Shown one piece after another: positions 45,686 to 54,007 of a stretch of DNA of 64,000 nt. A program made the translations under genes and the position numbers. Origin of the DNA: Chryseobacterium indologenes (GTDB lineage: Bacteria > Bacteroidota > Bacteroidia > Flavobacteriales > Weeksellaceae); the NCBI GenBank assembly GCA_016025055.1, contig CP065590.1:1178001-1242000 (forward strand), read 5' to 3'. Every line of letters starts with the position of its first letter. The first letter of the stretch is position 1. Under the pieces are notes generated by a model. That model worked only from the letters and a program-made list of their open reading frames with translations. It made no database searches and was not told where the DNA came from.

Positions 45686-47146
45686 TTATAAAGAATAATT
45701 CGGAGCTTCCTGTGTAATAATCACGTCATGAGGGTGAGATTCTTTCAATCCGCTTCCTGTGATCATAACCAATTTGGAATCTTGTTGTAAAGCTTCAATA
45801 TCTTTGGCCCCACAATATCCCATACCGGCTCTTAATCCTCCTGTCAACTGGAAAATTACATCTTCCAATTTTCCTTTATGAGGTACTCTTCCTTCAATTC
45901 CTTCCGGAACGAATTTTTTAGCTTCACTCTGGAAATATCTTTCTTTACCTCCTCTCTTCATTGCAGAAAGACTTCCCATTCCCTGGTAAGATTTGAACTT
46001 TCTTCCCTGGAAAATAATCTCCTCACCCGGAGCTTCATCCGTTCCGGCCAAAAGAGATCCAAGCATTACTGCTCCTGCACCACTTGCAATTGCTTTTACA
46101 ATATCTCCTGAAAGCTTGATTCCACCATCTGCAATTACCGTTACATTTTGAGACTTGGCATATTCATATACATTATAAATAGCTGATAACTGAGGAACAC
46201 CTACTCCTGCTACAACTCTGGTTGTACAGATAGAACCTGGCCCTACCCCTACTTTAAGAACATTTGCACCTGCAGTAATAAGGTCTTTTGCCGCTTCGGC
46301 AGTTACAATATTTCCTCCTACGATATCTAAGTCCGGATATGCTTTTCTTATTTCAGAAATTTTGTCTAAAACTCCTTTAGAATGTCCGTGAGCAGAATCA
46401 ATGGCTACAATATCCACTCCTGCTTTTACCAAAGCTTCAATTCTGTCTAAAGTATCCTCACCAACACCTACTCCTGCACCTACAATAAGACGTCCGTTCT
46501 GATCTTTATTGGCATTTGGGTACTCCAGCTGATTGTCGATATCTTTGATCGTAATTAATCCTACAAGCTTGTTGTCTTTATCTACGATAGGAAGTTTTTC
46601 AACTCTGTTTCTAAGAAGAATTTCTTTTGCTTTTTCAAGATTGGTATCTTTATCGGAAGTGATCAGATTTTCTTTGGTCATGATCTCCTCTACTTTCATA
46701 TCAAGATTTTCCTGATATTTAACGTCTCTGTTGGTAATGATTCCGATTAAAACATTTTCACTGTCTACAACCGGCAAACCTGAGATTTTGTATTTTGACA
46801 TCATTTCCTTAGCCTGTCCCAAAGTATGATCTTTAGAAAGGGTTACAGGATCAGAGATCATTCCGTTTTCAGAACGTTTTACTCTGTTTACCTGAGCAGC
46901 CTGCTCAGCGATTGTCATGTTTTTGTGAATGAAACCCAAACCTCCAACTCTTGCTAAGGCAATGGCAAGATCTCCTTCAGTAACTGTGTCCATCGCAGCA
47001 GAAACTATCGGAACATTCAGCGTGATTTTGTCGGTAAGTCTTGATTTTAATGATACCTGATTAGGTAAAACTTCTGAATAAGAAGGGACTAGAAGAACGT
47101 CATCGAAAGTGATGGCTGTCTCTACAATTTTGTTATGAATAGACAT
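45686..47146 (-). CDS. guaB: Inosine-5'-monophosphate dehydrogenase
   Basis: A 486-residue enzyme that oxidises IMP to XMP with NAD+, the committed step to guanine nucleotides. The catalytic-loop cysteine is in [17 protein letters not shown] (residues about 299-315). Two CBS domains (about 95-205; [20 protein letters not shown] and [19 protein letters not shown]) are inserted in the barrel. The flap segment [17 protein letters not shown] and the C-terminal [13 protein letters not shown] are also present. It has its own promoter and terminator. Confidence 0.97.
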   Translation of the reverse strand: MSIHNKIVETAITFDDVLLVPSYSEVLPNQVSLKSRLTDKITLNVPIVSAAMDTVTEGDLAIALARVGGLGFIHKNMTIAEQAAQVNRVKRSENGMISDPVTLSKDHTLGQAKEMMSKYKISGLPVVDSENVLIGIITNRDVKYQENLDMKVEEIMTKENLITSDKDTNLEKAKEILLRNRVEKLPIVDKDNKLVGLITIKDIDNQLEYPNANKDQNGRLIVGAGVGVGEDTLDRIEALVKAGVDIVAIDSAHGHSKGVLDKISEIRKAYPDLDIVGGNIVTAEAAKDLITAGANVLKVGVGPGSICTTRVVAGVGVPQLSAIYNVYEYAKSQNVTVIADGGIKLSGDIVKAIASGAGAVMLGSLLAGTDEAPGEEIIFQGRKFKSYQGMGSLSAMKRGGKERYFQSEAKKFVPEGIEGRVPHKGKLEDVIFQLTGGLRAGMGYCGAKDIEALQQDSKLVMITGSGLKESHPHDVIITQEAPNYSL

Positions 47147-47160
47147 CTTTACTTTCTTTG

Positions 47161-47168
47161 CAAAATTA
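47161..47168 (-). promoter_or_regulatory. -7 promoter box of guaB
   Basis: TAATTTTG on the minus strand, 15 bases before the ATG. Confidence 0.6.
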
Positions 47169-47239
47169 GGCTATTTTTACGACATATGAAAATCCTTTTT
47201 AATAGTTTACATCAAATTTAATAATCAATACGTTAAATT

Positions 47240-47266
47240 AAAAAACCGTTCATTATTCATGAACGG
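47240..47266 (-). terminator. Terminator of the sigma/DUF4252 operon
   Basis: CCGTTCAT at 47246-47253 pairs with ATGAACGG at 47259-47266. The A run on the left gives a U tail on minus-strand transcripts. Confidence 0.7.
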
Positions 47267-47339
47267 CCACTGTACAAAATAAATTTAGTCTTATAAAACT
47301 ACTTATTAGGTTTAACTTTATTCTGGTATCCGTGATCGG

Positions 47340-48044
47340 TTAATTAACCGGATTACCTTTTTCATCCAAGTTCTCAATATGAGTCTGGTTATTCTTATCA
47401 ACGTATAACTTCAGTCGAATATTACCTTTGGCATCACGAATAAAAACTCCGACATCTCCATTTGCTGTTTTTCCGGCAAAAAATCTTTCATTTCCCAGCT
47501 TGCCTTCTTCTCTGAGTTTTGTATAAGCCTTTTTACTTATTGCAGCATTATTGAGCTTTTTAAGTGAATCATCAAACTTAATAAGCGCCTCCATCGGAAA
47601 ATCATCCGGGCGATCCCAAAGTTTTAAACCATAGACTCTGTTTTTTTCTTTTCCAGCTCTTTCAAAGTACTGGAGTTGCATGACCTGGTCTGTTCTTCTC
47701 TGATCTACAGAATATACCATTCCGGATTCCTTTTCATTGGCGTCATAGACCAATCCGCCACATTCGTCACCTAATGAATTAAAGAAAATAAGTCCTGCTT
47801 CCCTTTCTCTGGGGTTCAAATCTTTATGATTGAATTTTCCGGGATGCTGGCGTTCTTTATTGCTGATGACCATTTTCAGTGTTCCGTCTTTTTCAACAAT
47901 ATTGATTCTTTCAACGTCTATTTCTTTAAAACGTTCGTTGGAAGATTGATTTTTGAATGCGAGAATAAAAAACAGGATGCACACGACAGTAAGCGAAGCC
48001 GCGTATATTTTTAGAATTCGTACTTCTCTTACTAGTTTTTCCAT
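47340..48044 (-). CDS. Membrane-anchored protein of unknown function, end of the sigma/head-GIN operon
   Basis: A 234-residue protein with one N-terminal membrane helix (ILKIYAASLTVVCILFFILAF, about residues 9-29) and no cleavage site, so a periplasmic domain of about 200 residues is expected. The body contains repeated short beta motifs (INIVEKDGTLKMVISNK, VGVFIRDAKGNIRLKLYVDKNNQTHIENLDEKGNPV) that look like a beta-roll or beta-solenoid. I do not recognise the family. It lies 28 bases after the DUF4252 gene and ahead of a terminator, so it is the last gene of the operon. Confidence 0.6.
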   Translation of the reverse strand: MEKLVREVRILKIYAASLTVVCILFFILAFKNQSSNERFKEIDVERINIVEKDGTLKMVISNKERQHPGKFNHKDLNPREREAGLIFFNSLGDECGGLVYDANEKESGMVYSVDQRRTDQVMQLQYFERAGKEKNRVYGLKLWDRPDDFPMEALIKFDDSLKKLNNAAISKKAYTKLREEGKLGNERFFAGKTANGDVGVFIRDAKGNIRLKLYVDKNNQTHIENLDEKGNPVN

Positions 48045-48072
48045 GGCAAATATTAGTTTTATGAGTGGGAAA

Positions 48073-48573
48073 TTATTTATCGGAAACAGAATTGATCATT
48101 TTTGAAATATCAGCGGTTGTAAAGTTTCCTTTTACATCTACAAATACCAATTCTTTATTTGAATTGACAGTGATCAGCATATTTTTAATAGCATCACCGT
48201 TTTGCTTTACCCGAACATTGACATTGTCACCGTCATGTTTTATGGTAGCCCAGTCTTCGTAGTGATTATTATTCAGATACTTTGCATAATCATTGAGCAT
48301 TTCCTTGCTCCCGTTTTCAACGGTGAGAACTTTGATTTTTGAAATTTTCTTTACAAGGGCAATGAGTTCCTCGCTTTCCCCATCCTCTTTTAAAGCCTTC
48401 TTAATATAAGGTTTAGCCAGGAACATAGGCACATTAAAACTTGTAAATTTAGCATCCCTGAAATCATATCGTGAATCAGAAAAGAAATTCATATTAGGTT
48501 TTTCTGATACGATGCAGGATTGAAAAATACTGATCATCAGAATAGCAAGGAAAATGTTTTTTAAAGTTTTCAT
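48073..48573 (-). CDS. DUF4252 lipoprotein
   Basis: A 166-residue lipoprotein: signal peptide MKTLKNIFLAILMISIF ending at a lipobox (SC, cysteine about 20). The body matches the DUF4252 pattern: IKVLTVENGSKEMLNDYAKYLNN followed by WATIKHDGDNVNVRVKQNGDAIKNMLI and LVFVDVKGNFTTADISKMI. DUF4252 proteins are common in Flavobacteriia beside ECF sigma factors and have no known function. The stop of the upstream DUF4252-head GIN gene is 10 bases away. Confidence 0.83.
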   Translation of the reverse strand: MKTLKNIFLAILMISIFQSCIVSEKPNMNFFSDSRYDFRDAKFTSFNVPMFLAKPYIKKALKEDGESEELIALVKKISKIKVLTVENGSKEMLNDYAKYLNNNHYEDWATIKHDGDNVNVRVKQNGDAIKNMLITVNSNKELVFVDVKGNFTTADISKMINSVSDK

Positions 48574-48583
48574 GGCTGGTTTT

Positions 48584-49864
48584 TTATTCGATAGGTCTCA
48601 GGCTTCCTCCCGAAGTTTTACTGATATTTGATTCTATCTCGGGTCTTCCTTTATATTTTACCAATCCTCCCGAAGATGCTCTCACCTTTAATTTATCGGA
48701 TACACTGACGGAAAGGTTTCCTCCTGATGTGGCTTCTGTTTCAAGGTAGGTTAATTTGAGGTCTTCGGCTTTACAAACAGCACCACTGCTGATATCTATC
48801 ATTCCTGAATCTGCTTTTCCGTTCAGACTCATATTGGAGCCACTGGAACTTTTAATGGAAATATTCCCTGTTGTGATTCCGGCTCTGACGTTAGCACCTG
48901 AGGATGCAGAGATGTCTGTAGCTCCCGCAATTTTAAAATCACCTGTCACGTTGGCTCCTGAAGATGCATCAATTCTCATGTCTTTTTCCGAAATAGAATT
49001 CACCACCGTAAAGTTTGAACCGGATGAAACATCAATACTGTTCATTTTCGGCGAAGAAACATTTACACTTAAATTTTTAAACCTTAAATTCCTTACTCCT
49101 TTATTATCAATATAAATTCTCAAAATCCCATTTTCTACTTTTGTAATGATATACTGCAATTTGTCAGAATCTGCAATAACTTTTATGCTCGTAGGCTCTT
49201 CCTGCTTGAATACTACATTTACTCCTGTACTTACCTGAATTCCGGAGAATTTACCTACATTTCTTGCTTCGCCGTTCAGGTAGGAAGAATTTCCTTCTGA
49301 GGTCAGGCTGCTGCGTGTGGTGGAAACGATGGTCTTTTTAGTTTCACTGGAACTGATAATCTTACTCACATCATCCATAGAAAGTTTTCCGTCCAGCATC
49401 ACAAAAATACTTTCTCCGCCACCACCGTCAATACTTAACAGAAGGTCATCCAGAATACCATTTTTAGCTTCTGCTGAAAGGAATTTTATTTTACCTCCTG
49501 AACTGTTTACTGACATTATTTCATTGTAATTCAGGTTTTTCAGGTACGATGAAATATCTTTACTTAATTCAGACAGATTAGTCTGGACTCTTCGCCCATC
49601 GGTGGTATTGCTTTTTTCAGGATTCTCTGTAATCAGAATTTTTAATCCATTGATTTTAGACAGCAACGGTTTAATCTGATCCAACTGTGAATCATCAATA
49701 TTTAAACTGCTCAGCATACCGAACATCGGTTTGGCAATTTTAATAGAAGTTACTCCTTCTACTTCCTGATATTTTTCGAAAAGTTGATCAAATTTATCTT
49801 TTTGTCCATATACGTTGAAGAAATGGGAAAAAGCAAGTGCGAATATTATGAATAGTTTTTTCAT
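48584..49864 (-). CDS. DUF4252 domain fused to head-GIN (DUF2807) domain, secreted
   Basis: A 426-residue secreted protein. Signal peptide MKKLFIIFALAFSHFFNVYGQ. Residues about 22-185 are a DUF4252 domain (KFDQLFEKYQEVEGVTSIKIAKP through IFVMLDGKLSMDDVSKII). Residues about 200-425 are the head-GIN/DUF2807 beta-solenoid, with NVGKFSGIQVSTGVNVVFKQ followed by repeated S-S-G-A-N/S turns (DASSGANV, ISASSGANVRAG, IKSSSGSNM). These turn repeats may build a long parallel beta-helix. The protein is likely periplasmic or surface-exposed. The fusion of the two domains matches the separate DUF4252 gene next door. Confidence 0.83.
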   Translation of the reverse strand: MKKLFIIFALAFSHFFNVYGQKDKFDQLFEKYQEVEGVTSIKIAKPMFGMLSSLNIDDSQLDQIKPLLSKINGLKILITENPEKSNTTDGRRVQTNLSELSKDISSYLKNLNYNEIMSVNSSGGKIKFLSAEAKNGILDDLLLSIDGGGGESIFVMLDGKLSMDDVSKIISSSETKKTIVSTTRSSLTSEGNSSYLNGEARNVGKFSGIQVSTGVNVVFKQEEPTSIKVIADSDKLQYIITKVENGILRIYIDNKGVRNLRFKNLSVNVSSPKMNSIDVSSGSNFTVVNSISEKDMRIDASSGANVTGDFKIAGATDISASSGANVRAGITTGNISIKSSSGSNMSLNGKADSGMIDISSGAVCKAEDLKLTYLETEATSGGNLSVSVSDKLKVRASSGGLVKYKGRPEIESNISKTSGGSLRPIE

Positions 49865-49918
49865 GAGTCAATTTTATTTTTTTTTAAGGATGATTATGGA
49901 TGATCAGGCTGATCTTGG

Positions 49919-51085
49919 CTAATAATCATCGTCCACCACTTTAGGTTGTACCAATTTTTCACTAACGTTATTTGCAAATATCTGGAATGAATACTTAGTC
50001 ACATTGATTGCTTCTTCTACATTATCGATTCTCTTGCCATTCACAATGACATAAGAGTTTTCATATCCTGTAGAGTCTTTTGAAATTTTATTTTTAAAAG
50101 AGGCATTGTCCACATACCTTGGTTTTCTCTCCTTTTTAAGCCTTCCTCTTTTAGGAAGAATCTCATCAAGTACATCCTTTTCAGCTACATGATTTTCCTG
50201 AAAGATAGAGTCTTTTTTGGCTCCTGAGATAGAATCGGTATGAGTATTGACAGCTACCTGGGCCTGATGATCGTTATTTTCTTCAATAAAATCAGATTTT
50301 TGTCTTAATACCTCTTCTTTTACCAGCTTTTCTGTATCCGGGGCACCTGTTGCGGCATTATCATTAGTATTGTAAAAGAAAAAACCGATGCCGAAAAGCA
50401 GTATGATGCTGGCCGCCATCCAGAACCATTTAGGAAAAGAAGGTTTTTTACTTTCTCTTAATGGAATAATAGGGGTAGTATCCTTCCCAGATTCTTTATC
50501 TTCTGTCTTCTGAAGAAAGTCTTCGAAGCTCCAGTCCATTTTTTCTTCCCTGATATCCCGGAAGATTTCGTCGTATTTATCTTGTAATTGATCTTTTTCA
50601 TAGCTCATCAGTTGTGAGATTTGTTCTTTTACTTTTTGTCTTGCCCGCATAAGGTTGACCCTTACTGCATTTTCTTCCATTTCCAGCATTTCAGAAATTT
50701 CAGAAACATCGTACTCTTCTACATCTTTCAAATGGATAACCATTTTCTGCTTTTCCGGGAGCTGATTGATAAATCCTACAATATGTTCTTTAAGATTATC
50801 CACTTCCATACTGTAAAGCTCTGACCGGTGAAGCTGCATATCTGCAAAACCTATCTTCACATCGTGATGTTTCAGCCGGTTGAGACATTCGTTCTTGACA
50901 GATTTGAGAGCATAGGATTTAAAATTCCCAAACTGCTCCAGCTCGTCTCTTTTCTGCCAGAACTTCATCATCAGGTCCTGCACTACATCTTCTGCTTCAT
51001 CACTGCTCATGACGAACCTTTTCGCAAAACGATACATCTCGTCTTTGAGAATAAACACCGTATTCTTGAAGGTTTCTTGGGTCAT
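49919..51085 (-). CDS. ECF sigma factor read through into a membrane protein (apparent fusion, possibly a frameshift artefact)
   Basis: As written, one 388-residue frame. Residues 1-165 are an ECF sigma factor: region 2 (EAEDVVQDLMMKFWQKRDEL) and region 4 (LPEKQKMVIHLKDVEEYDVSEISEMLEMEENAVRVNLMRARQKVKEQI). Residues 166-220 are a charged linker, about 222-242 a membrane helix (WFWMAASIILLFGIGFFFY), and the rest a probable periplasmic tail. If the T run at 50594-50598 had one more base, the sigma gene would end at 50577 (169 residues, normal for ECF) and a second gene would start at the ATG at 50601 with MKKDQLQDKYDEIF, overlapping by about 25 bases. That neat geometry makes the split plausible: a sigma factor with a co-encoded membrane regulator. 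The downstream DUF4252/head-GIN genes are its likely targets. Confidence 0.75.
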   Translation of the reverse strand: MTQETFKNTVFILKDEMYRFAKRFVMSSDEAEDVVQDLMMKFWQKRDELEQFGNFKSYALKSVKNECLNRLKHHDVKIGFADMQLHRSELYSMEVDNLKEHIVGFINQLPEKQKMVIHLKDVEEYDVSEISEMLEMEENAVRVNLMRARQKVKEQISQLMSYEKDQLQDKYDEIFRDIREEKMDWSFEDFLQKTEDKESGKDTTPIIPLRESKKPSFPKWFWMAASIILLFGIGFFFYNTNDNAATGAPDTEKLVKEEVLRQKSDFIEENNDHQAQVAVNTHTDSISGAKKDSIFQENHVAEKDVLDEILPKRGRLKKERKPRYVDNASFKNKISKDSTGYENSYVIVNGKRIDNVEEAINVTKYSFQIFANNVSEKLVQPKVVDDDY

Positions 51086-51282
51086 GAGTTTTGTTTCTTA
51101 TAGGTAAGACAACCAGTCTTTACAATCTATTACATCAAAAATAAAAAAACTTCAAAAAAAATCATTTTTTTATTTTCTATTGGGTTTCAGGCTAAGATAA
51201 ACCATTAAAAGATTGTTTTCTCTTATAAAAACTTCTATATTTAAATTGTAAAACAATACAACCGTGAAGATAAAACATAAAT

Positions 51283-52083
51283 ATGAAGAATAGTCTCAAA
51301 ATCCACAATCCCTGCCCTGAAAACTGGGACGATATGCAGGATCTTCCATCAGGAAAATTTTGTGAAAAATGTTCTAGATGCGTCATAGATTTTACCCATA
51401 AAACGGATGAAGAAATCCGGGATATTTTTAATACAGCTGATGGAGAAAAAATTTGTGGCAGAATTACAACAAGATCAGCAGCTTTAGCAGCAGCGGGAAT
51501 TATTTTAATTACAAATCTCAGCTTTGTTCAGGCTCAAACTAAAGATAGTTTCAGAATGGCTACCGAACAAAAGGCAGCAAACATCACTAAAGTGTCCGGA
51601 AGACTGATTTCTAACAGCACAAAAAAGGAAATACCAGGCGCTGAAGTATTCTTTATCTGTAAATCTAAATACATTAAAGCCATTACCCATGAAGATGGAA
51701 CATTTGCCTTGGAAATACCCAATGAACTTATTGAGAAGAAAAATATTTTATACTTTGACTTTGATAAGATGAATGAAGTTGAAAGAAAGGTAAATAACAA
51801 GAAAGATTCAATCACGTCTATGGGGCTTGAAAACGAAACTGTTATTTTTGAAAAAAACGAGAAATTAGAAAATAAGGAATTTCAAATTGAATCTCAATAT
51901 GCCACTATCGGTGGCGTCGTTATAATGTCCGAAAGACCTCCTGATTATTATTACTTTAACGGAAAAAGCATTAGTGAAAGAAAGTTTGAGAAATTACAAA
52001 AAGAAAACCCGAAGTATCAATTCTTTTTTTCAAGGGCAAAGAAGCAGAGGTCATTTCCCGGAAAACCTATCTCAATTCTTTAA
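51283..52083 (+). CDS. Membrane or secreted protein with N-terminal cysteine cluster and CarboxypepD_reg-like domain
   Basis: A 266-residue protein with an odd layout. Residues 1-62 are soluble and carry five cysteines in a pattern like a metal ribbon (NPCPENWDDM, SGKFCEKCSRCVIDFTHK, ICGRI). A hydrophobic segment (AALAAAGIILITNLSFVQAQ, about 67-86) follows; it ends like a signal-peptide cleavage site but sits far from the N-terminus. Residues about 100-155 form a carboxypeptidase-regulatory-like beta unit (VSGRLISNSTKKEIPGAEVFF, THEDGTFALEIP). The last 100 residues are charged and unknown. The likely topology is an N-terminal metal-binding tail in the cytosol, one helix, and a periplasmic domain. 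Similar designs exist in Flavobacteriia, with function unknown. Confidence 0.7.
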   Translation: MKNSLKIHNPCPENWDDMQDLPSGKFCEKCSRCVIDFTHKTDEEIRDIFNTADGEKICGRITTRSAALAAAGIILITNLSFVQAQTKDSFRMATEQKAANITKVSGRLISNSTKKEIPGAEVFFICKSKYIKAITHEDGTFALEIPNELIEKKNILYFDFDKMNEVERKVNNKKDSITSMGLENETVIFEKNEKLENKEFQIESQYATIGGVVIMSERPPDYYYFNGKSISERKFEKLQKENPKYQFFFSRAKKQRSFPGKPISIL

Positions 52084-52104
52084 GGCTCTTATATTCGGAC
52101 TAAA

Positions 52105-52139
52105 AAATAAAAACCTCAGAATCATCTGAGGTTTATTTA
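52105..52139. terminator. Bidirectional terminator between the 51283 gene and the GlmU-like gene
   Basis: AAACCTCAGA at 52111-52120 pairs with TCTGAGGTTT at 52125-52134, with A-rich and T-rich flanks, between two converging genes. Confidence 0.75.
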
Positions 52140-52143
52140 TGTT

Positions 52144-53304
52144 CTAATAGTTATCAAACACATGCTTCAAAATAGCTTTATCTTCTTCCGTTAAAGCCAC
52201 TTTTCTTCTTGCCATTGCTCTTTCTGCCACTTCATAGACCTTATCCAACCTGAACCTTTCATCATCTTTCAATCCACCCCATGAAAAGTTTTCCACAAGA
52301 TTGGGTGGAAAGCCTGGTTTGAAAATATTGGAAGCCACCCCGACCACAGTCCCTGTATTTAACTGCGTATTGATTGCCGTTTTAGAATGGTCTCCCATAA
52401 TCAGCCCTGCAAATTGTAATCCGGTATCTTCAAAAGCTTTGGTTCTGTAATTCCAGAATTTTACATGGCCGTAGTTATTTTTCATATTGGAAGAGTTGCT
52501 GTCTGCTCCGAAGTTACACCACTCTCCGATCACTGAATTTCCTACAAAACCTTCATGCCCTTTACTTGAATAGCCAAAAATAATTATATTATTGACTTCT
52601 CCTCCTACTTTACAGTGAGGTCCCACGGTAGTTGCTCCGTAGATCTTAGCACCTAAATTAAATTTAGATTCATCACACAATGCGATAGGCCCCCGAAGAT
52701 GACAGCCTTCCATAATTTCTGTATTTTTACCGATATAAATTTTACCGGTTTTTGTATTGATCGTTGAAAACTCTACGGAAGCCCCTTCTTCGATGAAAAG
52801 ATCTTTTTTATCTCCCAGGAAACCATTTGTTGAAGATAATTCCTGTGATGTTCTTCCCATGGTCAACAGATCAAAATCAAAACTGATCGCATGATGATTA
52901 TATGTAAAAAGATCTGCCGGTTTTTTAAAGAAAACAAGTTCTTCTTTAATATCAGTCATTTTTTCAATCTGATGTAAAGAAAAATCTTTCATATTAATTC
53001 TTGCTGCTACCAATTCATCTTCGTACACCAGTGCCTCTCCCTGTTTCAGGTCTTTGATCTGCTGAATAACCGTTTCAGAAGGCAGGAAATTCGGAACAAG
53101 AAAAAGACTTTCTTTTTCTTCAGGAGCATTAAATTTATCCTGAAGATACATTTCCGTAAAATAAGAAGCTTCGGTGTTTCCGAGAATTTTTTGCCATCTT
53201 TCAGAAAAAGTCAGGATTCCGCATCGCATGGCTGCAACAGGTCGGGTAAAGGTAAGCGGAAGAAAATCTTCCCAATATTGTGCGTCTGAAAAAACTAATT
53301 GCAT
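52144..53304 (-). CDS. GlmU-like sugar nucleotidyltransferase/hexapeptide-repeat protein
   Basis: A 386-residue protein of the GlmU-related family found in Bacteroidota. The N-terminal half is a reduced nucleotidyltransferase-like domain (LVFSDAQYWEDFLPLTFTRPVAAMRCGILTF). From about residue 165 a left-handed beta-helix of hexapeptide repeats follows (IYIGKNTEIMEGCHLRGPIAL, GAKIYGATTVGPHCKVGGEV, NSVIGEWCNFGADSNSS). The typical pyrophosphorylase loop (LAAGxGTRM) of true GlmU is missing, so this is not the essential GlmU. It probably transfers an acyl or nucleotidyl group to a sugar phosphate in envelope synthesis; the substrate is unknown. Confidence 0.85.
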   Translation of the reverse strand: MQLVFSDAQYWEDFLPLTFTRPVAAMRCGILTFSERWQKILGNTEASYFTEMYLQDKFNAPEEKESLFLVPNFLPSETVIQQIKDLKQGEALVYEDELVAARINMKDFSLHQIEKMTDIKEELVFFKKPADLFTYNHHAISFDFDLLTMGRTSQELSSTNGFLGDKKDLFIEEGASVEFSTINTKTGKIYIGKNTEIMEGCHLRGPIALCDESKFNLGAKIYGATTVGPHCKVGGEVNNIIIFGYSSKGHEGFVGNSVIGEWCNFGADSNSSNMKNNYGHVKFWNYRTKAFEDTGLQFAGLIMGDHSKTAINTQLNTGTVVGVASNIFKPGFPPNLVENFSWGGLKDDERFRLDKVYEVAERAMARRKVALTEEDKAILKHVFDNY

Positions 53305-53520
53305 TTTTTGAAAGTTAGGGTTAAAAGGTAAAAAACAGAGACAAAAAGCTAAAGCTGTTGTTTCTAATTCTATCTAAAACAAAAATACAAAAAGATGGGA
53401 GAAATTGTGATAGAAGACAAGAGATAATAGACGGATGGATGACAGATCAGGAAAGTTTGGAGCGAGGAGTATACGTGGATAGCGGGATAAAGTTCCTAAA
53501 AATCAGATTTCATACAACAA

Positions 53521-53550
53521 AAAAAGCCTTCCAAAAGATTGAAAGGCTTT
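53521..53550 (-). terminator. rpmE2 terminator
   Basis: AAAAAGCCTT at 53521-53530 pairs with AAAGGCTTT at 53542-53550. The A run on the left gives the U tail for the minus strand. Confidence 0.7.
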
Positions 53551-53572
53551 ATTATTTTGAGTAGACAAAAAA

Positions 53573-53824
53573 TTACTTAGCGAATTTTTTGTATTTGTTC
53601 ATGAACTTATCAACTCTACCTGCAGTGTCAACTAATTTCACTTTACCAGTGTAGAAAGGGTGAGAAGTTGAAGAGATCTCCATTTTGATTAGAGGATACT
53701 CTTGTCCTTCGAACTCGATAGTGTCTTTTGTTTCTGCAGTAGACTTGCAAAGAAACACCTCGTCGTTACTCATATCTTTGAAAACAACAAGTCTATAATT
53801 TTCTGGGTGGATTCCGTTTTTCAT
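53573..53824 (-). CDS. rpmE2: 50S ribosomal protein L31, type B
   Basis: An 83-residue L31. The N-terminus [20 protein letters not shown] and the C-terminal [30 protein letters not shown] are typical. The four zinc-binding cysteines of type A L31 are absent (only one cysteine, in FLCKST), so this is the zinc-independent paralogue. In many bacteria that form is induced by zinc shortage, but Bacteroidota often carry it as the only L31. It has its own promoter and terminator. Confidence 0.95.
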   Translation of the reverse strand: MKNGIHPENYRLVVFKDMSNDEVFLCKSTAETKDTIEFEGQEYPLIKMEISSTSHPFYTGKVKLVDTAGRVDKFMNKYKKFAK

Positions 53825-53895
53825 AATACTATTTTTAAAAAATTAAAGTTTGCTTTCGAAATAGTAATGGATATTTCTCTGCTAATTTTAGGTTG

Positions 53896-53903
53896 CAAAA
53901 GTA
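53896..53903 (-). promoter_or_regulatory. -7 promoter box of rpmE2
   Basis: TACTTTTG on the minus strand. The leader to the ATG at 53824 is about 65-70 bases, longer than usual, as would allow a regulatory leader. Confidence 0.55.
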
Positions 53904-53975
53904 CAACTTTTTTTCTAAATTCCAAATACAGAATCCAATATTTTTTTAATGATAAGAAATTCAAAGTATTTTCGT

Positions 53976-53983
53976 TAAATTTG
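53976..53983 (+). promoter_or_regulatory. -7 promoter box of the 54008 operon
   Basis: TAAATTTG, 25 bases before the ATG. Confidence 0.55.
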
Positions 53984-54007
53984 GAACTTACTTAAACTTT
54001 AATTTCA

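Noticed and set aside
52144..53304. Naming the hexapeptide protein glmU
   Set aside because: The pyrophosphorylase loop of true GlmU is absent, so only a GlmU-like label is supported.
53358..53564. 68-codon plus-strand ORF
   Set aside because: It runs into the rpmE2 terminator hairpin, lies in purine-rich intergenic DNA, and its translation has no domain-like pattern.
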